From contig BFEA01000036.1 of NCBI GenBank assembly GCA_003427395.1, positions 1,222,793-1,247,410 of the forward strand: 24,618 nt of DNA. The letters run 5' to 3'. Source of the stretch: Chara braunii. Lineage: Eukaryota > Streptophyta > Charophyceae > Charales > Characeae. The translations under genes and the position numbers were made by a program. The notes below the pieces were generated by a model, which worked only from the letters and a program-made list of their open reading frames with translations, was not told the origin of the DNA and did no database searches. Numbering within the stretch: the first letter of the stretch is position 1; every line of letters starts with the position of its first letter. Below are positions 21,434-24,618 of this stretch, one piece after another.

Positions 21434-23027
21434 TTTCAGGTTAGCATGCCGGCAGGTGTGACGGAGAGTAAGCCAGCAGGCCTCCCACTTGCACTTTCAC
21501 TGCTTGGGATGCATGGGAATGATTTGACACTCCTTGATGCAGTATGTAAGCTAATGCCTGTCATGAAAGAGGAGTTAAAGACGTTGACGGAGTCAGAGGC
21601 AAAGGGGATTGCGCTTCCAGATCGATCTCAGAAGCAAGCTGCAGAAGCTGCGAAAGAGAAGGTAAATAACCGTGATGCTGCTCTGTGGATGGACTGCAAC
21701 CACCACTACCACTTGGACCGTGATGGTTACCTGGAGGCCTTCCCTTTTTCACTTGGCCCATCCGGATTGATCATCCAATGATGACAGCTCTGTTTTCTGT
21801 CTGCGTCGATCAGCACGATCTTTTCCAGGAGGCGGGGCTGGTTGAAGGTGTGTGCCGCCTATTCTCCTGTTAGATAGAAGGGTACTATTCTTTTAAACCA
21901 CCAGTACTGTTCACAGCCAAATTTCTTTGACGCGGCCGTGGACGCGCTGCATCTTTCGGGGGCCAGCAGTCCATGCCGAAATGGCTGGTGATGCTAGTAA
22001 AAAAAAAAAAAAGAGCTGACGTGCTGGTTTGTCTTTTCTTTGGCACGCAGTTCAAGTCCGTTTTTGGGGAAAAGAAGTCCCGGAGGCACTGGTGGCTTAA
22101 TGTGAAATGGGACAGGCTGTAAGGGGACAAGTCTGAGGCCTCGATGCTGCCTTCATCCCGCCTCACCTTACCCCCGCGGTGACCTTTCTCACTTTCCGTT
22201 CAGAACTGCTGCCAGTGCTACCGTCTTCACCCGATGTCAATTCCAGATACGGCTATAATGGACGGGCGTTCTATTGGGGTGAAGACGATAGTCTTGCATA
22301 AACTACTATCCTGTCGGGGGGAAAAAAGTGCACCCTGGGCTCAGACTGCCAGCACACGGCCCCAGCCCTACAGAAAATTGTGAGCTGCCAGCTGCAAATG
22401 TTTTGGGGCTGGGGGCTACCGGACCACAATGGCTGGCGGTGCCAGCCCAAAAAGTAAAAAAAAAACAAACTGTGCCGCCCGCGGTTCGGAAATGTTTGGT
22501 GCGCAGTGCAACGCCTCCATGCCTGGGTGCAACGGCGGTTTAAACCACCACTACCTTTTCCCATGTGGGCCGCCGTCGGGCCCCTGAATATTTAGGAGGC
22601 CGAAGCGAAACGATGGCGGCCGATGAGATTGATCAACGGCGGCCGTTGTCGGGCTCGGCCTGCGTTTTTTTTAGGAGTGGGAAATTTTCCCGTTTTCCCA
22701 AGAGCGGGAAAGGTAGTGGTGGTGTAAGGGAAAAATTATGCCAAGGCAGGAGGAACACTATGGGAGAAACAGGATATCATTCACTGCAGCTCTTGCGACA
22801 GGGATATGGAAGGAGGACGAGGGGGGGGCTAAACGTACGATAAAGTTTGGTCCATTTGATGGATCGTCTGATTCGCTCCTTGTTGGTGTACTTTTGCAGG
22901 GAAATGCCGCGTTTAGGGAGAACAACTTTGCGAAAGCGGTGGCTTATTATACCGAAGCCATCAAGCTAGATCCAAAGAACCCTCTGTATTACAACAATCG
23001 GGCGATGGCAAATCTACAACTGGACAA
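5462..23027 (+). CDS. TOC64: TOC64/OM64-type outer-membrane import receptor, partial, 8 exons
   Basis: Join of 5462-5586, 6758-6883, 11235-11417, 14267-14423, 18478-18646, 20268-20402, 21440-21661 and 22900-23027. Every intron is GT-AG and all phases match (1,1,1,2,0,0,0), giving about 414 uninterrupted codons. The product follows the plant TOC64/OM64 order: amidase signature, GWFA block, the AIQGHEF block, C-terminal amidase strands (GGVPQ-VSMPAG), then a TPR repeat. Known members are about 590-600 residues with an N-terminal membrane anchor and three C-terminal TPRs; they sit in the outer envelope of plastids or mitochondria and receive Hsp90/Hsp70-bound preproteins. The first ~150 residues and last ~75 are not found in the window. 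The nucleophilic Ser of active amidases is Asn, so hydrolase activity is unlikely. Plastid versus mitochondrial location cannot be decided because the anchor is missing. An active amidase such as FAAH or AMI1 is less likely, because those lack the TPR fusion. Confidence 0.93.
5879..5930. repeat. (CT)n microsatellite
   Basis: About 25 uninterrupted CT dinucleotides in the intron after exon a. Shorter CT tracts lie at 5612-5635 and 6945-6977. Confidence 0.95.
6007..6148. repeat. 71-bp tandem duplication
   Basis: ATTCCTGCATCGATTGTAAT...TCGAAGACCTATGAAACAAG, TCTTTCCTTTTTGTC is repeated after exactly 71 bases with a handful of changes. Intronic, non-coding. Confidence 0.85.
6459..6560 (+). pseudogene. 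Ty3/gypsy retrotransposon integrase fossil
   Basis: A short frame contains [20 protein letters not shown], the conserved (T/E)(D/N)GQTE(R/Q)xN helix of the integrase core just before the catalytic Glu region, where most gypsy/chromovirus elements have a HP-TDGQTER-N block. Sequence on both sides is out of frame or unrelated, no LTRs were seen, and only a few dozen residues remain, so this is a dead fragment inside the intron between exons a and b. Confidence 0.75.
6758..6883 (+). CDS. TOC64: Exon b: amidase nucleophile-region exon (Ser replaced by Asn)
   Basis: Acceptor ...GATTTTACAG, donor GTAAAG at 6884; 126 nt, split Gly codons at both ends. It encodes [19 protein letters not shown], then [13 protein letters not shown] and APSLDAV. 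In catalytic amidases this block reads like TDTGGS(I/V)R(I/V)P with the last Ser as nucleophile; here the position is Asn (codon 6775-6777). Land-plant TOC64 and OM64 proteins also lack the Ser, usually having Gly, so the loss fits the family although Asn is a different replacement. The flanking [15 protein letters not shown] block is intact, so the fold is likely kept. Confidence 0.93.
7275..7560 (+). mobile_element. Mutator-like MITE with 9-bp target duplication
   Basis: The core element is 7284-7551 (268 bp), bounded by perfect direct repeats CATATCCTT (7275-7283 and 7552-7560). The ends are long inverted repeats: CGGATAATTGGTGGAAAGCG at the left, and at the right the complement of GGGATAATTGGCGGAAAGCG. 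They remain matched through CCAAAACCCTTTTGG and GTACTATGCGCCCAGGGAAA, nearly 80-95 bp per arm. The loop is GC-rich and non-coding. Long TIRs plus a 9-bp duplication are the diagnostic combination for MULE-derived elements. No transposase is present, so it depends on an autonomous partner. Confidence 0.85.
7561..8170. other. Unassigned intronic DNA
   Basis: No exon of the receptor gene fits here and no transposon end was found. Open frames are short and on both strands; composition is ordinary until the G-rich region begins at about 8190. Confidence 0.5.
8221..8643. repeat. Two tandem copies, 213-bp G-rich unit
   Basis: GTGGTGGTTGCAAGGATGTG starts at 8221 (with one N) and again at 8434, and the copies are about 95% alike through GGGGGTGTGTGGAG. 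A poly-G run with N calls (8194-8217) precedes the array. The strand is strongly G-rich with many GGGG runs, which may form quadruplexes; the N calls suggest sequencing difficulty. Confidence 0.85.
8644..9030. other. G-rich unassigned intronic DNA
   Basis: Continues the purine/G-rich composition of the preceding tandem repeat (GGGGGAGGGG, GGGGGTTATTAG) without clear copies of the unit. No coding exon recognised. Confidence 0.4.
9031..9142. mobile_element. Palindromic 112-bp MITE, best copy
   Basis: ACTACCATCTTCACCC...GAATGCCCGGTCATTATAG at the left is repeated inverted as TATAATGACCGGGCGTTCTA, then TTCGGGTGAAGACGGTAGT at the right, so nearly the whole element folds into a ~40-bp stem with a ~30-base loop (CTGTATCTGGACTGAAATTG...). 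No open frame. Every copy in the window has TA just inside the termini, compatible with TA insertion of a mariner-like family, but no duplication is clear enough to assign the superfamily. Confidence 0.8.
9143..9640. other. Unassigned intronic DNA with short (AGGC)n
   Basis: Holds a (GCAG)n run at 9175-9200 and otherwise no recognisable element or exon. Short frames on both strands have no conserved blocks. Confidence 0.5.
9641..9895. repeat. (CTGT)n compound microsatellite
   Basis: About 250 bases of CTGT repeats with internal shifts to CTGC (9700-9735), CTCT (about 9800-9825) and CCGT (9844-9864). It keeps open frames in several registers that give Cys/Leu/Ser- or Thr/Asp/Arg-rich translations; these are artefacts of a 4-base repeat. 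Confidence 0.95.
9897..10300. repeat. Two tandem copies, ~225-bp unit
   Basis: TAGCTTGTACCACTCAACCT at 9901 and TAGGTTGTATGGCTCAACCT at 10126 begin two copies sharing TTGATCACTC, CCACTTGGATCGCACCCTGG, ATACACCCACGT and GGTCGCCTTCTTCC. Within copy 1, GATCGCACCCTG is itself doubled. Confidence 0.8.
10301..10631. other. Unassigned intronic DNA
   Basis: No element, exon or RNA gene recognised. Confidence 0.5.
10632..10745. mobile_element. Palindromic MITE copy (diverged)
   Basis: CCTACAGTCTTCCCCCGAAT at the left, AAACAGCTGTAATGACCGTA plus GTTGTATTCGGGGCAAGAAG at the right. The internal core (TTTGGGGTATCTTTCAGTCT) is in the same place as in the other copies. Confidence 0.6.
10746..11234. other. 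Unassigned intronic DNA up to exon c
   Basis: No element recognised. Short GGGAC repeats (11005-11050) precede the T-rich acceptor region of exon c. Confidence 0.5.
11235..11417 (+). CDS. TOC64: Exon c: GWFAR block of TOC64/OM64 pseudo-amidase
   Basis: Acceptor ...GGTCTTTACTAG, donor GTATTT at 11418; 183 nt. The frame opens with the second half of a Gly codon completed from exon b, giving [22 protein letters not shown], the conserved junction seen in plant TOC64/OM64. It continues through [12 protein letters not shown] and [18 protein letters not shown], matching the family's IADD..F.L..IP segment between amidase core and helical insertion. The donor is placed at AGTG|GTATTT because this restores phase with exon d; CAG|GTCTTC nearby is a possible alternative donor but breaks the phase. 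Confidence 0.9.
11700..11970. repeat. (CT)n and (CTTT)n microsatellites
   Basis: A CTTTCTCT-rich stretch (11706-11803) and a long (CT)n (11870-11968) flank a short unique segment. They occupy the intron between exons c and d, immediately before the hAT-like MITE copy 2. Confidence 0.9.
11984..12307. mobile_element. hAT-like MITE, GCCCGGCCGGGC family, copy 2
   Basis: The element 11992-12299 is flanked by the 8-bp direct repeat ATGTTGAG (11984-11991, 12300-12307). It shares with copy 1 the order: GC-rich end with TTGCCCAGCTGGGCC, A/T-rich block (AATTTGGCAAAGAATTTC), marker ACCCTGAGGCAAAGGTTGT, T-rich tract and a GC-rich palindrome TTGCCCGGCCGGGTC. The outer ends CTACATTTCCAGAG and the complement CTGTGATACAAACTGG match only loosely. 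Confidence 0.72.
12308..12664. other. Unassigned intronic DNA
   Basis: Only a 17-base direct duplication (GGCCATAATTTACAAG, 12550-12582) stands out. Confidence 0.5.
12665..13495. mobile_element. hAT-like element interrupted by the assembly gap
   Basis: The left end TTAGGGTTGTCACC (from 12673) and right end GGTGACAACCCTG (to 13487) are inverted repeats. They are flanked by an 8-bp near-identical direct repeat, CTTACAAC (12665-12672) and CTTACAAG (13488-13495). T/CAGGG termini with 8-bp duplication indicate the hAT superfamily. The subterminal DNA is extremely C/G-rich (runs of CCCCGG and GGCCCC), and 501 N bases (12791-13291) occupy the middle, so coding capacity is unknown. The readable parts contain no transposase. 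Confidence 0.8.
12791..13291. other. Assembly gap (501 N)
   Basis: Unbroken run of N inside the hAT-like element. Flanks are CCCC-rich on the left and CCATCCCCGCCC on the right, suggesting that extreme GC content or repeats broke the assembly. The gap lies in the intron between exons c and d, and no exon is missing from the protein alignment there, so the gene model is unaffected. Confidence 0.98.
13800..14091. mobile_element. hAT-like MITE, GCCCGGCCGGGC family, copy 1
   Basis: The element 13808-14083 (276 bp) is bounded by the perfect 8-bp direct repeat AATGGAAT (13800-13807, 14084-14091). Its ends CTAGGCTACCATAG and (complement of the right end) CTGGGCTATGAG are imperfect inverted repeats. 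Inside are the palindrome TTGCCCGGCCGGGCC, an A-rich block, the family marker ACCCTGAGGCAAAAGTTGTG and a poly-T run. Non-coding; lies in the intron between exons c and d. Confidence 0.8.
14267..14423 (+). CDS. TOC64: Exon d: [12 protein letters not shown] helical segment
   Basis: Acceptor ...TTGCTTGAGCAG and donor GTATGT at 14424; 157 nt, entering in phase 1 and leaving in phase 2. It encodes [19 protein letters not shown], a Gly/Lys-rich linker ([12 protein letters not shown]) and [14 protein letters not shown]. The N-LGDY--KVPSL and MLAIQ blocks match TOC64/OM64 proteins of flowering plants. Its last two bases (GG) join the first base of exon e to give a Gly, producing AIQ-G-HEFK at the junction. 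Confidence 0.92.
14424..15439. other. Unassigned intronic DNA between exons d and e
   Basis: Contains T-rich tracts and a repeated ATGGACTGTTTGTTTGTG (14767 and 14801). A frame from a good acceptor at 14991 stays open for about 98 codons but shows no conserved block and has no place in the receptor alignment. Confidence 0.5.
15440..15640. mobile_element. GCTGGCG repeat family, copy D (inverted)
   Basis: GTGGATTTACACTGCAGGCC, CAAGCTTGGCCGGGCCGCCA, a T-rich spacer, then TGCCTGGCACCGCCAGCCAT, TCTGGTCGGATAGCACTGGT and TCAAGTTTGCCTCGGCGGCG. The core is the complement of GCTGGCGGTGCCAGCC in copies B and F. Confidence 0.5.
15876..15980. mobile_element. Palindromic MITE copy, cluster member 1
   Basis: Left end CCTACCGTCTTTC is diverged after the first ~12 bases. 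The interior TAGCCGTATCCAGACTGGAA and CCCAAATACAGCTATA, and the intact right end CTATTCGGGTGAAGACGGTA, identify the family. Confidence 0.65.
16022..16134. mobile_element. Palindromic MITE copy, cluster member 2
   Basis: Both arms well preserved: ACTAGTATCTTCACCCGAAT with GGCTGGTCATAACAGCTGCA at the left, GCTGTAATGACCGGGCGTTC with GGGTGAAGATGGTAGT at the right. Only 41 bases separate it from cluster member 1. Confidence 0.78.
16477..16595. mobile_element. Palindromic MITE copy, cluster member 3
   Basis: Termini CCTCCACCTTCATGCAAG and ATTCAGGGGAGGGCGGTAGT; interior GGTCGCTATTGCTGTATCTG and CCCCAAATACAGTTGTAATG. Oldest-looking of the three clustered copies. Confidence 0.6.
16600..17350. repeat. 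Complex repeat block with hairpin and 65-bp duplication
   Basis: GATGCCACTGCCA-type phrases recur at 16810, 16901 and 17118. Two 65-bp tandem copies starting GCAGTCACCGGGGCTTGGGG occupy 17177-17306. A 47-bp-arm inverted repeat lies at 16990-17100. No exon recognised. Confidence 0.7.
17351..17965. other. Unassigned intronic DNA
   Basis: A-rich in its second half. No recognised element or exon; short frames on both strands are unsupported. Confidence 0.45.
17966..18041. repeat. 76-base hairpin with 24-bp arms
   Basis: CTGAAAGTTTGGCACATCCT...GTGC (17966-17989) pairs with GCACAGGATGTGCCAAATTT...TCAG (18018-18041). All 24 positions can pair in RNA, one as G-U, around a 28-base loop. It could be a tiny MITE or a small-RNA hairpin; sequence alone does not decide. 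Confidence 0.6.
18042..18477. other. Intronic DNA with poly-A run before exon e
   Basis: GCTCCCCAGAATAGAACGGA, GCCAG (18337-18361) resembles TTCTCCCCAGAATGCAAATG, GAGCCAG at 20509-20535, and each is followed by an A- or T-run, suggesting two copies of an unidentified dispersed repeat. Confidence 0.4.
18478..18646 (+). CDS. TOC64: Exon e: [11 protein letters not shown] segment
   Basis: Acceptor ...GTGTTTAATCAG, strong donor GTGAGC at 18647; 169 nt, ends in phase 0. It encodes [20 protein letters not shown] and a charged helical stretch ending [15 protein letters not shown]. The HEF-K--H--W motif followed by KxExR-A-G-LLK directly before the catalytic-fold strand is the pattern seen in OM64/TOC64. 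The open frame extends a little upstream to 18416, but residues before HEF have no family counterpart and the acceptor fixes the start. Confidence 0.93.
19172..19201. repeat. Poly-G run
   Basis: Thirty consecutive G, a likely quadruplex former and a likely sequencing-length artefact, in the intron between exons e and f. Confidence 0.95.
19451..19596. repeat. 34-bp minisatellite
   Basis: CCTTTTTCGTCCTTGCTACG, GCTGTGTGGGCTGT repeats at 19467, 19501, 19535 and 19569 (partial) with exactly 34-base spacing and only one or two changes, preceded by a degenerate partial unit at 19451. The 34-base period shifts frame each time, so it is not coding. Confidence 0.92.
20268..20402 (+). CDS. TOC64: Exon f: DGVLCIPT strand segment
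   Basis: Acceptor ...CGCTCTCATGCAG and donor GTCGGT at 20403; 135 nt, 45 codons, phase 0 at both ends. It encodes [16 protein letters not shown], then [19 protein letters not shown] and MGGVPQ. This is the D-G-LV-IPT--PPPK ... L-SIAS-SGCPQ segment shared by amidase-signature proteins, forming the strand that packs against the catalytic loop and the helix before the VTVPLG strand. The exon is symmetric, so skipping would keep frame but remove a core strand. Confidence 0.92.
20450..20586. repeat. 16-bp direct repeats around a poly-T segment
   Basis: GCTTTCTTCCCTCCTT occurs at about 20450 and again at about 20571, flanking CTCCCCAGAATGCAAATGGA...poly-T. This could be a target-site duplication around an inserted sequence; the poly-T lies next to the right copy, which does not fit a simple retroposon in either orientation. 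Confidence 0.45.
20587..21320. other. Unassigned intronic DNA before exon g
   Basis: No exon, RNA or element recognised on either strand. Confidence 0.5.
21325..21431 (+). repeat. (TG)n tract adjoining the exon g splice acceptor
   Basis: About 16 TG units, an interruption (TTGTCTC), then about 34 further TG units end eight bases before exon g. The acceptor is (TG)n-TCTTTCAG, so the pyrimidine tract is unusually short. Confidence 0.95.
21440..21661 (+). CDS. TOC64: Exon g: amidase C-terminus and TPR linker
   Basis: Acceptor GTGTCTTTCAG and donor GTAAAT at 21662; 222 nt, 74 codons, phase 0. It encodes [20 protein letters not shown], then [15 protein letters not shown], which is the C-terminal amidase block (VxxPxG...P-S-S-L--HG-D--LLD-V), then a charged linker ending AAEAAKEK. 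The last residues begin the first TPR helix; the Lys of AKEK is the first carboxylate-clamp residue. The acceptor lies next to a (TG)n tract that replaces most of the usual pyrimidine tract. Confidence 0.93.
21888..22062. mobile_element. TTTAAACCACCA repeat family, copy E
   Basis: Begins CTTTTAAACCACCAGTACTG, continues GACGCGGCCGTGGACGCGCT, GGGGCCAGCAGTCCATGCCG, AAATGGCTGGTGATGCTAG, an A-run, then CTTTGGCACGCAGTTCAAGT. Order matches the family in inverted orientation but with many substitutions. Confidence 0.4.
22217..22292. mobile_element. Palindromic MITE copy with internal deletion
   Basis: Left terminus GCTACCGTCTTCACCCGAT is joined directly to the right interior (CCAGATACGGCTATAATGGA) and right terminus GTTCTATTGGGGTGAAGACG. 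About 36 bases of the left arm and loop are missing. It lies in the intron between exons g and h. Confidence 0.7.
22365..22562. mobile_element. GCTGGCGGTGCCAGCC repeat family, copy F
   Basis: GGCTACCGGACCACAATGGC, TGGCGGTGCCAGCCC, an A-run, CGCCCGCGGTTCGGAAATGT, TTGGTGCGCAGTGCAACGCC, then the terminal palindrome-like CGGTTTAAACCACCACTACC. It shares blocks with copy B in the same orientation. Confidence 0.55.
22900..23027 (+). CDS. TOC64: Exon h: first TPR repeat (carboxylate-clamp type)
   Basis: Acceptor GGTGTACTTTTGCAG, consensus donor GTAAGT at 23028; 128 nt, ends in phase 2. With exon g it reads [23 protein letters not shown], then [23 protein letters not shown], a classic TPR motif 1 plus the first helix of the next. 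The clamp residues known from Hop-type TPRs are present: Lys in AKEK (exon g), Asn in GNAAF and the second Asn in YYNNR. The remaining clamp Lys/Arg belong to the next TPR, which is beyond the window. Context and spacing exclude a free-standing TPR gene. Confidence 0.95.
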
Positions 23028-23079
23028 GTAAGTGTTGAGCTTCGTGGTGCGTTAAGAAACACTCTCTTTTTGCTTGTTG

Positions 23080-23420
23080 CCAGTAAATTGCTCACATTTG
23101 GGCTTCTGTGAAGGAATCTGGAGGGAAAATTGGTCAGATACGTCCAGGCAAGTCCTCGTGTGTGTATAACCTACCAGCTAGATCCGTGCAACGCTGTTTT
23201 GAAAAACAAGTTATAATCTTCTCTCAATATACCTCACTTTACGTAGCAGCTACATCGCTCACACTTGGGCTGCTTTGAAGGAACCTGGAGGGAAAACTGG
23301 TCAGATACGTCCAGGCAAGTCCTAGCATGTATAAAACCTAACAGCTCGATCCATGCAACACCGTTCAAAAAAAAAAAAAAAAAGCTATGCTCTTCTCTCA
23401 ATACACCTCACACTGCCTAG
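23080..23420. repeat. ~170-bp tandem duplication in last intron
   Basis: TTGCTCACATTTGGGCTTCT, GGAGGGAAAATTGGTCAGAT and ACGTCCAGGCAAGTCCT at 23087-23154 recur as TCGCTCACACTTGGGCTGCT, GGAGGGAAAACTGGTCAGAT and ACGTCCAGGCAAGTCCT at 23257-23323, and again the following CAGCT-GATCC-TGCAAC blocks match. Confidence 0.85.
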
Positions 23421-23454
23421 CAGCAGCCTCCGGATTAGTTGTTGCACAAGTTCC

Positions 23455-24618
23455 CCCCCTACCGGGCAGCTCTGTTTGACGATATATCTGTTTGACAATA
23501 TATATATATAAACTCCGACGAAACAGTTTGTCACAGCCCCTCGTTTGTTGTCCTCTTCTCTCTCTCTGCCTACGGTTTACCGGGCAGTTCTATTTGTGAC
23601 GATATATATTTGTCACAGCCCCTCGTTTGTTGTCCTCTTCTCCCTCTCTGCCTACGGTTTACCGGGCAGTTCTATTTGTGACGATATATATATATGCCTG
23701 ACTCATCGTCCTATCATCCCGCATTTTTTGGTGTTGCTCATTCTTCCCCGTTGCTGGGGTGTTTCGTTTTGCGGGCCTACTGTACGGTTCCGTTTTTTTT
23801 TTACTATGGATATGGTAGATTTGTTATGGTAATCTTGTCTGCATCCTGGTTGGTTTTGTCCCGTTATTCGGCCTATTCAGTCAGCAGGTAGCGGTGCTTT
23901 ATGTGGGACTAGTCATCCGGGCTTTTTTATTGTTTTGGCATCCTGGTTGGTTGTTTCCCGTTGTTCGGCCTTTTGTGGGCGGGGCGGTGCTTGCATGTGG
24001 GAATCGTCATCCGGGATTGTTTTTTATACAGGTCCTCCGGGTTCTTTTTGATTTTTTTGCAGACAAGATTGTTTGACATCCTGGTTGGTCTTGTCCTGTC
24101 GTTTGGCCTGTGGGCAGGGGCGGTGCTTGCATGTGGGACTTGTCATCTGCGATCTGTTTTGTTGCCCCCTGTTCTGTATTATTTGGCTGTTCCCTTCCTC
24201 TTTTCTTCGCCTCTTTGCCTTTTGGCTGTGTTCAAGTGGGTCGATATGACACACGGGGGTGGGGGCAGCCGCCGCTCAACCTACATCCACGTGGGCGGCG
24301 TTGTACGCAAGAGGTTCTGAACAGGGGGAGTTATAAGGAAGAAGATAAGAAACTGAATTCGTTTTTTCTTGTTTTTCTTTCTTTTTTTCTTTCGCATTTG
24401 CGCTATGATATTCTTGTGACAATACGTATATATACGGTGAAACTCCGACGAAACAGTTTGTCACAGCCCCTTGTTTGTTGTCCTCTTCTCTCTCTCTGCC
24501 TACGGTTTACCGGGCAGTTCTGTTTGTGACGATAGTCAAATAGAACTGCCCGGTAAACCGTAGGCAGAGAGGGAGAAGAGGACAACAAACGAGGGGCTGT
24601 GACAAACTGTTTCGTCGG
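23455..24618. mobile_element. CCGACGAAACAG module element, continues past window
   Basis: The module CCGACGAAACAGTTTGTCAC, AGCCCCTCGTTTGTTGTCCT...TTTACCGGGCAGTTCT occurs forward at 23515-23593, shortened at 23611-23672, forward at 24445-24523, and inverted at 24538-24618. Between them are three diverged copies of GCATCCTGGTTGGTTTTGTC...CATGTGGGACTNGTCATC (23842, 23939, 24077). AT-dinucleotide tracts precede modules. The structure resembles a foldback-type or nested inverted-repeat element; no coding capacity was found. Confidence 0.6.

Noticed and set aside
5462-21661. Identification as an active amidase (FAAH, AMI1 or GatA)
   Set aside because: The nucleophilic Ser is replaced by Asn, and the downstream exon fuses a clamp-type TPR; both point to the TOC64/OM64 receptor family.
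1-24618. tRNA, rRNA or bacterial-type operons, promoters and ribosome binding sites
   Set aside because: No tRNA B-box in a foldable context, no rRNA blocks, and the gene structure is spliced and eukaryotic.

Overview
The window is nuclear DNA from a green-plant-lineage eukaryote with a large, repeat-loaded genome. The evidence is long introns with canonical GT-AG splice sites, a polyadenylated-looking copy of the spliceosomal U6 RNA, plant-type class II transposon remnants, and one gene of a family known from plants. A charophyte-like alga is a plausible guess, but the sequence does not prove the species. No bacterial, plasmid, phage or CRISPR feature is visible.

Only one gene can be supported with confidence. 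It lies on the + strand and consists of eight exons: 5462-5586, 6758-6883, 11235-11417, 14267-14423, 18478-18646, 20268-20402, 21440-21661 and 22900-23027. These total 1245 nt (about 414 complete codons). All seven junctions are GT-AG and phase-compatible. The spliced product runs through the amidase-signature domain and into the first TPR repeat of a TOC64/OEP64 (plastid) or OM64 (mitochondrial) outer-membrane preprotein receptor. The N-terminal membrane anchor, the first part of the amidase domain (including the catalytic-Lys region) and the last TPR repeats are not recognisable here and probably lie outside the window. Where active amidases have their nucleophilic Ser, this protein has Asn, so the amidase fold is probably a non-enzymatic scaffold. 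The visible TPR half keeps the Lys/Asn/Asn residues of an Hsp70/Hsp90 carboxylate clamp.

Everything else is intron or flanking sequence packed with repeats. 1-5461 holds part of a GC-rich hAT-like MITE, copies of two small inverted-repeat families, a 3 x ~208-bp tandem array between inverted ends, GAA/CT-rich low-complexity DNA, and a U6 retropseudogene with a target-site duplication plus a more diverged U6-like copy. 5587-11234 holds a 71-bp duplication, a Ty3/gypsy integrase fossil, a Mutator-like MITE with 9-bp target-site duplication, a 213-bp tandem pair, a palindromic MITE, a (CTGT)n tract and a ~225-bp tandem pair. 11418-14266 holds two related hAT-like MITEs with 8-bp duplications and a larger hAT-like element that contains the 501-base assembly gap. 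14424-21439 holds a cluster of three palindromic MITEs, two long hairpins, a 34-bp minisatellite and a (TG)n tract that touches a splice acceptor. 23028-24618 holds duplicated intron sequence and a repeat module that ends in a near-perfect ~80-bp-arm palindrome at the window edge.

The window therefore shows one housekeeping organelle-import receptor gene stretched over more than 17.5 kb by repeated insertions of non-autonomous elements. Nothing here forms an operon or a multi-gene system.
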